Source: Pseudomonadota bacterium
GTDB taxonomy: Bacteria; Pseudomonadota; Gammaproteobacteria; Burkholderiales; Rhodocyclaceae
Direction of reading: 5' to 3'
Assembly: GCA_018241695.1 (NCBI GenBank)
Contig: JAFEDH010000021.1
Span: 1-64,000, forward strand
Length of the DNA stretch: 64,000 nucleotides
Shown here: piece after piece, positions 62,381 through 64,000 of the stretch
Numbering within the stretch: the first letter of the stretch is position 1
Layout of the letters: each line of letters begins with the position of its first letter
Position numbers and translations under genes: made by a program
Notes under the pieces: generated by a model
The model's database searches: none
Told to the model about the DNA's origin: nothing
What the model saw: the letters and a program-made list of their open reading frames with translations, nothing else

Positions 62381-64000
62381 ATGGCACGGCATACGGAATC
62401 CCCCTCCTGGCAGATGCTGCGGAGCCGGGCTGGCACCTTCCGTAAGCGCCATCTGCGCGATCTGTTTGCCGGCGATCCGGATCGCTTCCGCCGGTTTTCG
62501 GTGGAATCCGACGGGCTGCTGCTGGATTTTTCCAAACAGCGCCTTGATGCCGAGGTCTTGCAGGAACTGATCGCCCTGTGGGAAGCGGCCGGGGGATCGA
62601 ACTGGCATCAGCGCATGGAAGCCGGCGAAGCCATCAACCACACCGAAGGCCGGGCCGCTCTGCATTCCCTGCTGCGCTGGCCGGCACACCGCACCGCACC
62701 GCACGGTGTGCCCGACGTGCTGCCCGCGATCCGCTCGGTGCAGGCGCGGATGCGCGATTTCTGCGCGCACATCCATTCGGGTATCTGGCGCGGGGCCAGC
62801 GGGCAGCCCATCCGCCATGTGGTGAACATCGGCATCGGCGGCTCCGACCTCGGGCCGCGCATGGTCGATCGCGCCCTGGCCGCATCCCGCCGCAAGGATC
62901 TGCATACCCACTACGTCTCCAACCTCGACGGCGCGCATCTGGGGTATGTACTTTCCGAACTCGACCCTGCGCAAACGCTCTTCATCGTCGCCAGCAAGAC
63001 CTTCACCACCCAGGAAACCCTGCAGAACGCGCGCACCGCACGCAGCTGGATCGTCGAAGCCCTGGGTGAAAGTGCAGTGGCCCACCATTTTGTCGCCATT
63101 TCGACCAATCATGCCGCCGTTGCCGCCTTCGGCATCGCGAAGGAAAACGCCTTCGGTTTCTGGGACTGGGTGGGCGGGCGATTTTCCCTCTGGTCCGCCA
63201 TCGGCCTGCCCCTGGCCCTGTCCATCGGCTTCGATCACTACGAGCGCCTGCTGGCCGGCGCCGCCGCCATGGATGAACACTTCCGCAGCGCGCCCGCCGA
63301 ACGCAACCTGCCCCTGCTGCTGGCCCTGATCGATCTCTGGAACACCACCTTCCTCGGTGCTGAAACCCGGGCGCTGCTGCCCTATAGCCAGTCGCTCGAA
63401 CTCCTGCCGCACTATCTGCAGCAACTGGAGATGGAATCCAATGGCAAGCGGGTGGATCGCCAGGGTGCGCCGGTGAATTACTCCACTGCGCCCATCCTTT
63501 GGGGAGAGGCAGGCACGGGTGGCCAGCACGCCTTCTATCAACTGCTGCATCAGGGCGGGCGCCTGATCCCCTGTGAATTCATCGCCCTCAGGCAGGCCGA
63601 CTTCCCCCTGCCCGGGCACCATGAAAAACTGCTCGCCAACTGTTTTGCCCAGTCCGAGGCGCTGATGCGGGGCAGAACGCTCGCCGAGACAACGGCAGAA
63701 ATGTCCGCTGCAGGGATGGATCCGGCAGCCATCGAAACGCTGGCCCCCTATCGCGTCTTTCCCGGCAACCAGCCCTCGACCACCCTGCTGCTGCCGCGCC
63801 TCGATCCCTACGAACTGGGCCGTCTGATCGCACTCTACGAACACAAGGTGTTCGCGCTCGGCGTGCTGTGGAATCTCAACAGCTTCGACCAATGGGGCGT
63901 GGAGTATGGCAAGCAGCTCGCCGGACGCCTGCTGCCGCTGATCGAGAGCGGGCGCATGGACGATGCCATCGACAGTTCTACCGCCGGACTGATCGCCGCC
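62381..64000 (+). CDS. pgi: Glucose-6-phosphate isomerase, 3' end beyond window
   Basis: The open frame from ATG 62381 runs to the window edge (540 codons), near the usual 545-550 residues, so only the last few residues are missing. It has NIGIGGSDLGPRM, KTFTTQETLQNARTA, GGRFSLWSAIGLPLAL, HYLQQLEMESNGKRVD and GTGGQHAFYQLLHQGG. It interconverts glucose- and fructose-6-phosphate. It lies 13 bases after thyA. Confidence 0.95.
   Translation, partial: MARHTESPSWQMLRSRAGTFRKRHLRDLFAGDPDRFRRFSVESDGLLLDFSKQRLDAEVLQELIALWEAAGGSNWHQRMEAGEAINHTEGRAALHSLLRWPAHRTAPHGVPDVLPAIRSVQARMRDFCAHIHSGIWRGASGQPIRHVVNIGIGGSDLGPRMVDRALAASRRKDLHTHYVSNLDGAHLGYVLSELDPAQTLFIVASKTFTTQETLQNARTARSWIVEALGESAVAHHFVAISTNHAAVAAFGIAKENAFGFWDWVGGRFSLWSAIGLPLALSIGFDHYERLLAGAAAMDEHFRSAPAERNLPLLLALIDLWNTTFLGAETRALLPYSQSLELLPHYLQQLEMESNGKRVDRQGAPVNYSTAPILWGEAGTGGQHAFYQLLHQGGRLIPCEFIALRQADFPLPGHHEKLLANCFAQSEALMRGRTLAETTAEMSAAGMDPAAIETLAPYRVFPGNQPSTTLLLPRLDPYELGRLIALYEHKVFALGVLWNLNSFDQWGVEYGKQLAGRLLPLIESGRMDDAIDSSTAGLIAA

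Noticed and set aside
62578..63069. 163-residue plus-strand frame
   Set aside because: It is an out-of-frame shadow of pgi, whose true frame runs off the window.

Overview
The window is dense, GC-rich bacterial chromosome (roughly 63-65% GC by eye). The housekeeping gene order points to a betaproteobacterium, most likely in or near the Rhodocyclales. Supporting signs are the block gpmA-envC-ctpA-moeB divergent from rhodanese-grxC-secB-gpsA, the nearby comF/bioB/bioC, and a full MSHA-type pilus locus. This assignment is inference from gene order and protein character; no rRNA or tRNA gene was seen. No stretch longer than about 300 bases lacks a feature.

Region by region. (1) 1-966 is the leader-distal end of a type I-E CRISPR array: 29-nt repeats, 32-nt spacers, a strict 61-bp period, two spacers each present twice, and a degenerate last repeat. 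Its leader and any cas genes lie left of the window. (2) 1055-1594 is a RelB/RelE-like toxin-antitoxin pair whose promoter carries a palindrome over the -10. (3) 1735-1800 looks like the broken 5' end of a secreted-protein gene, cut short where the next block begins. (4) 1811-15769 is a catabolic-looking island. On the minus strand it has LuxE-like and LuxC-like fatty-acyl enzymes, a luciferase-like flavin monooxygenase and a LuxR-type regulator. On the plus strand it has a ThDP-dependent enzyme, an FMN 2-hydroxyacid dehydrogenase, a Baeyer-Villiger-type monooxygenase, a TonB-dependent receptor, a SnoaL-like protein and a second luciferase-like oxidoreductase. Together they suggest uptake and oxygen-dependent breakdown of a hydrophobic substrate through 2-hydroxyacid, 2-oxoacid and aldehyde intermediates. 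The substrate cannot be read from the sequence.

(5) 15766-19290 (minus) holds an S4 protein, a small membrane protein, a DUF2164 protein, an orphan TRAP binding protein and pmbA. (6) 19332-26211 (plus) holds darP, mog, a copper-resistance pair (copA/copB) behind a MerR-type promoter candidate and a 31-codon leader ORF, then glyA, nrdR and ribD. (7) 26335-31126 (minus) is moeB-hypothetical-ctpA-envC-gpmA; envC has no ATG, GTG or TTG start and probably uses CTG. (8) 31233-34348 holds rhodanese, grxC, secB, an SH3 protein and gpsA, with trmL convergent.

(9) 34430-51827 is a complete MSHA pilus locus in the order E-G-F-B-A-C-D-O-P-Q-I-(PilN)-J-K-L-M-N. The E ATPase carries two intact c-di-GMP-binding MshEN motifs, and the major pilin gene mshA has its own promoter and terminator. 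(10) 51883-64000 holds a low-GC DUF6998-like gene, comF, bioB, bioC, a CPA2 antiporter, a quinoprotein-cytochrome c fusion, a PilZ-like protein, a leucyl aminopeptidase, thyA and the start of pgi, which runs off the right edge.
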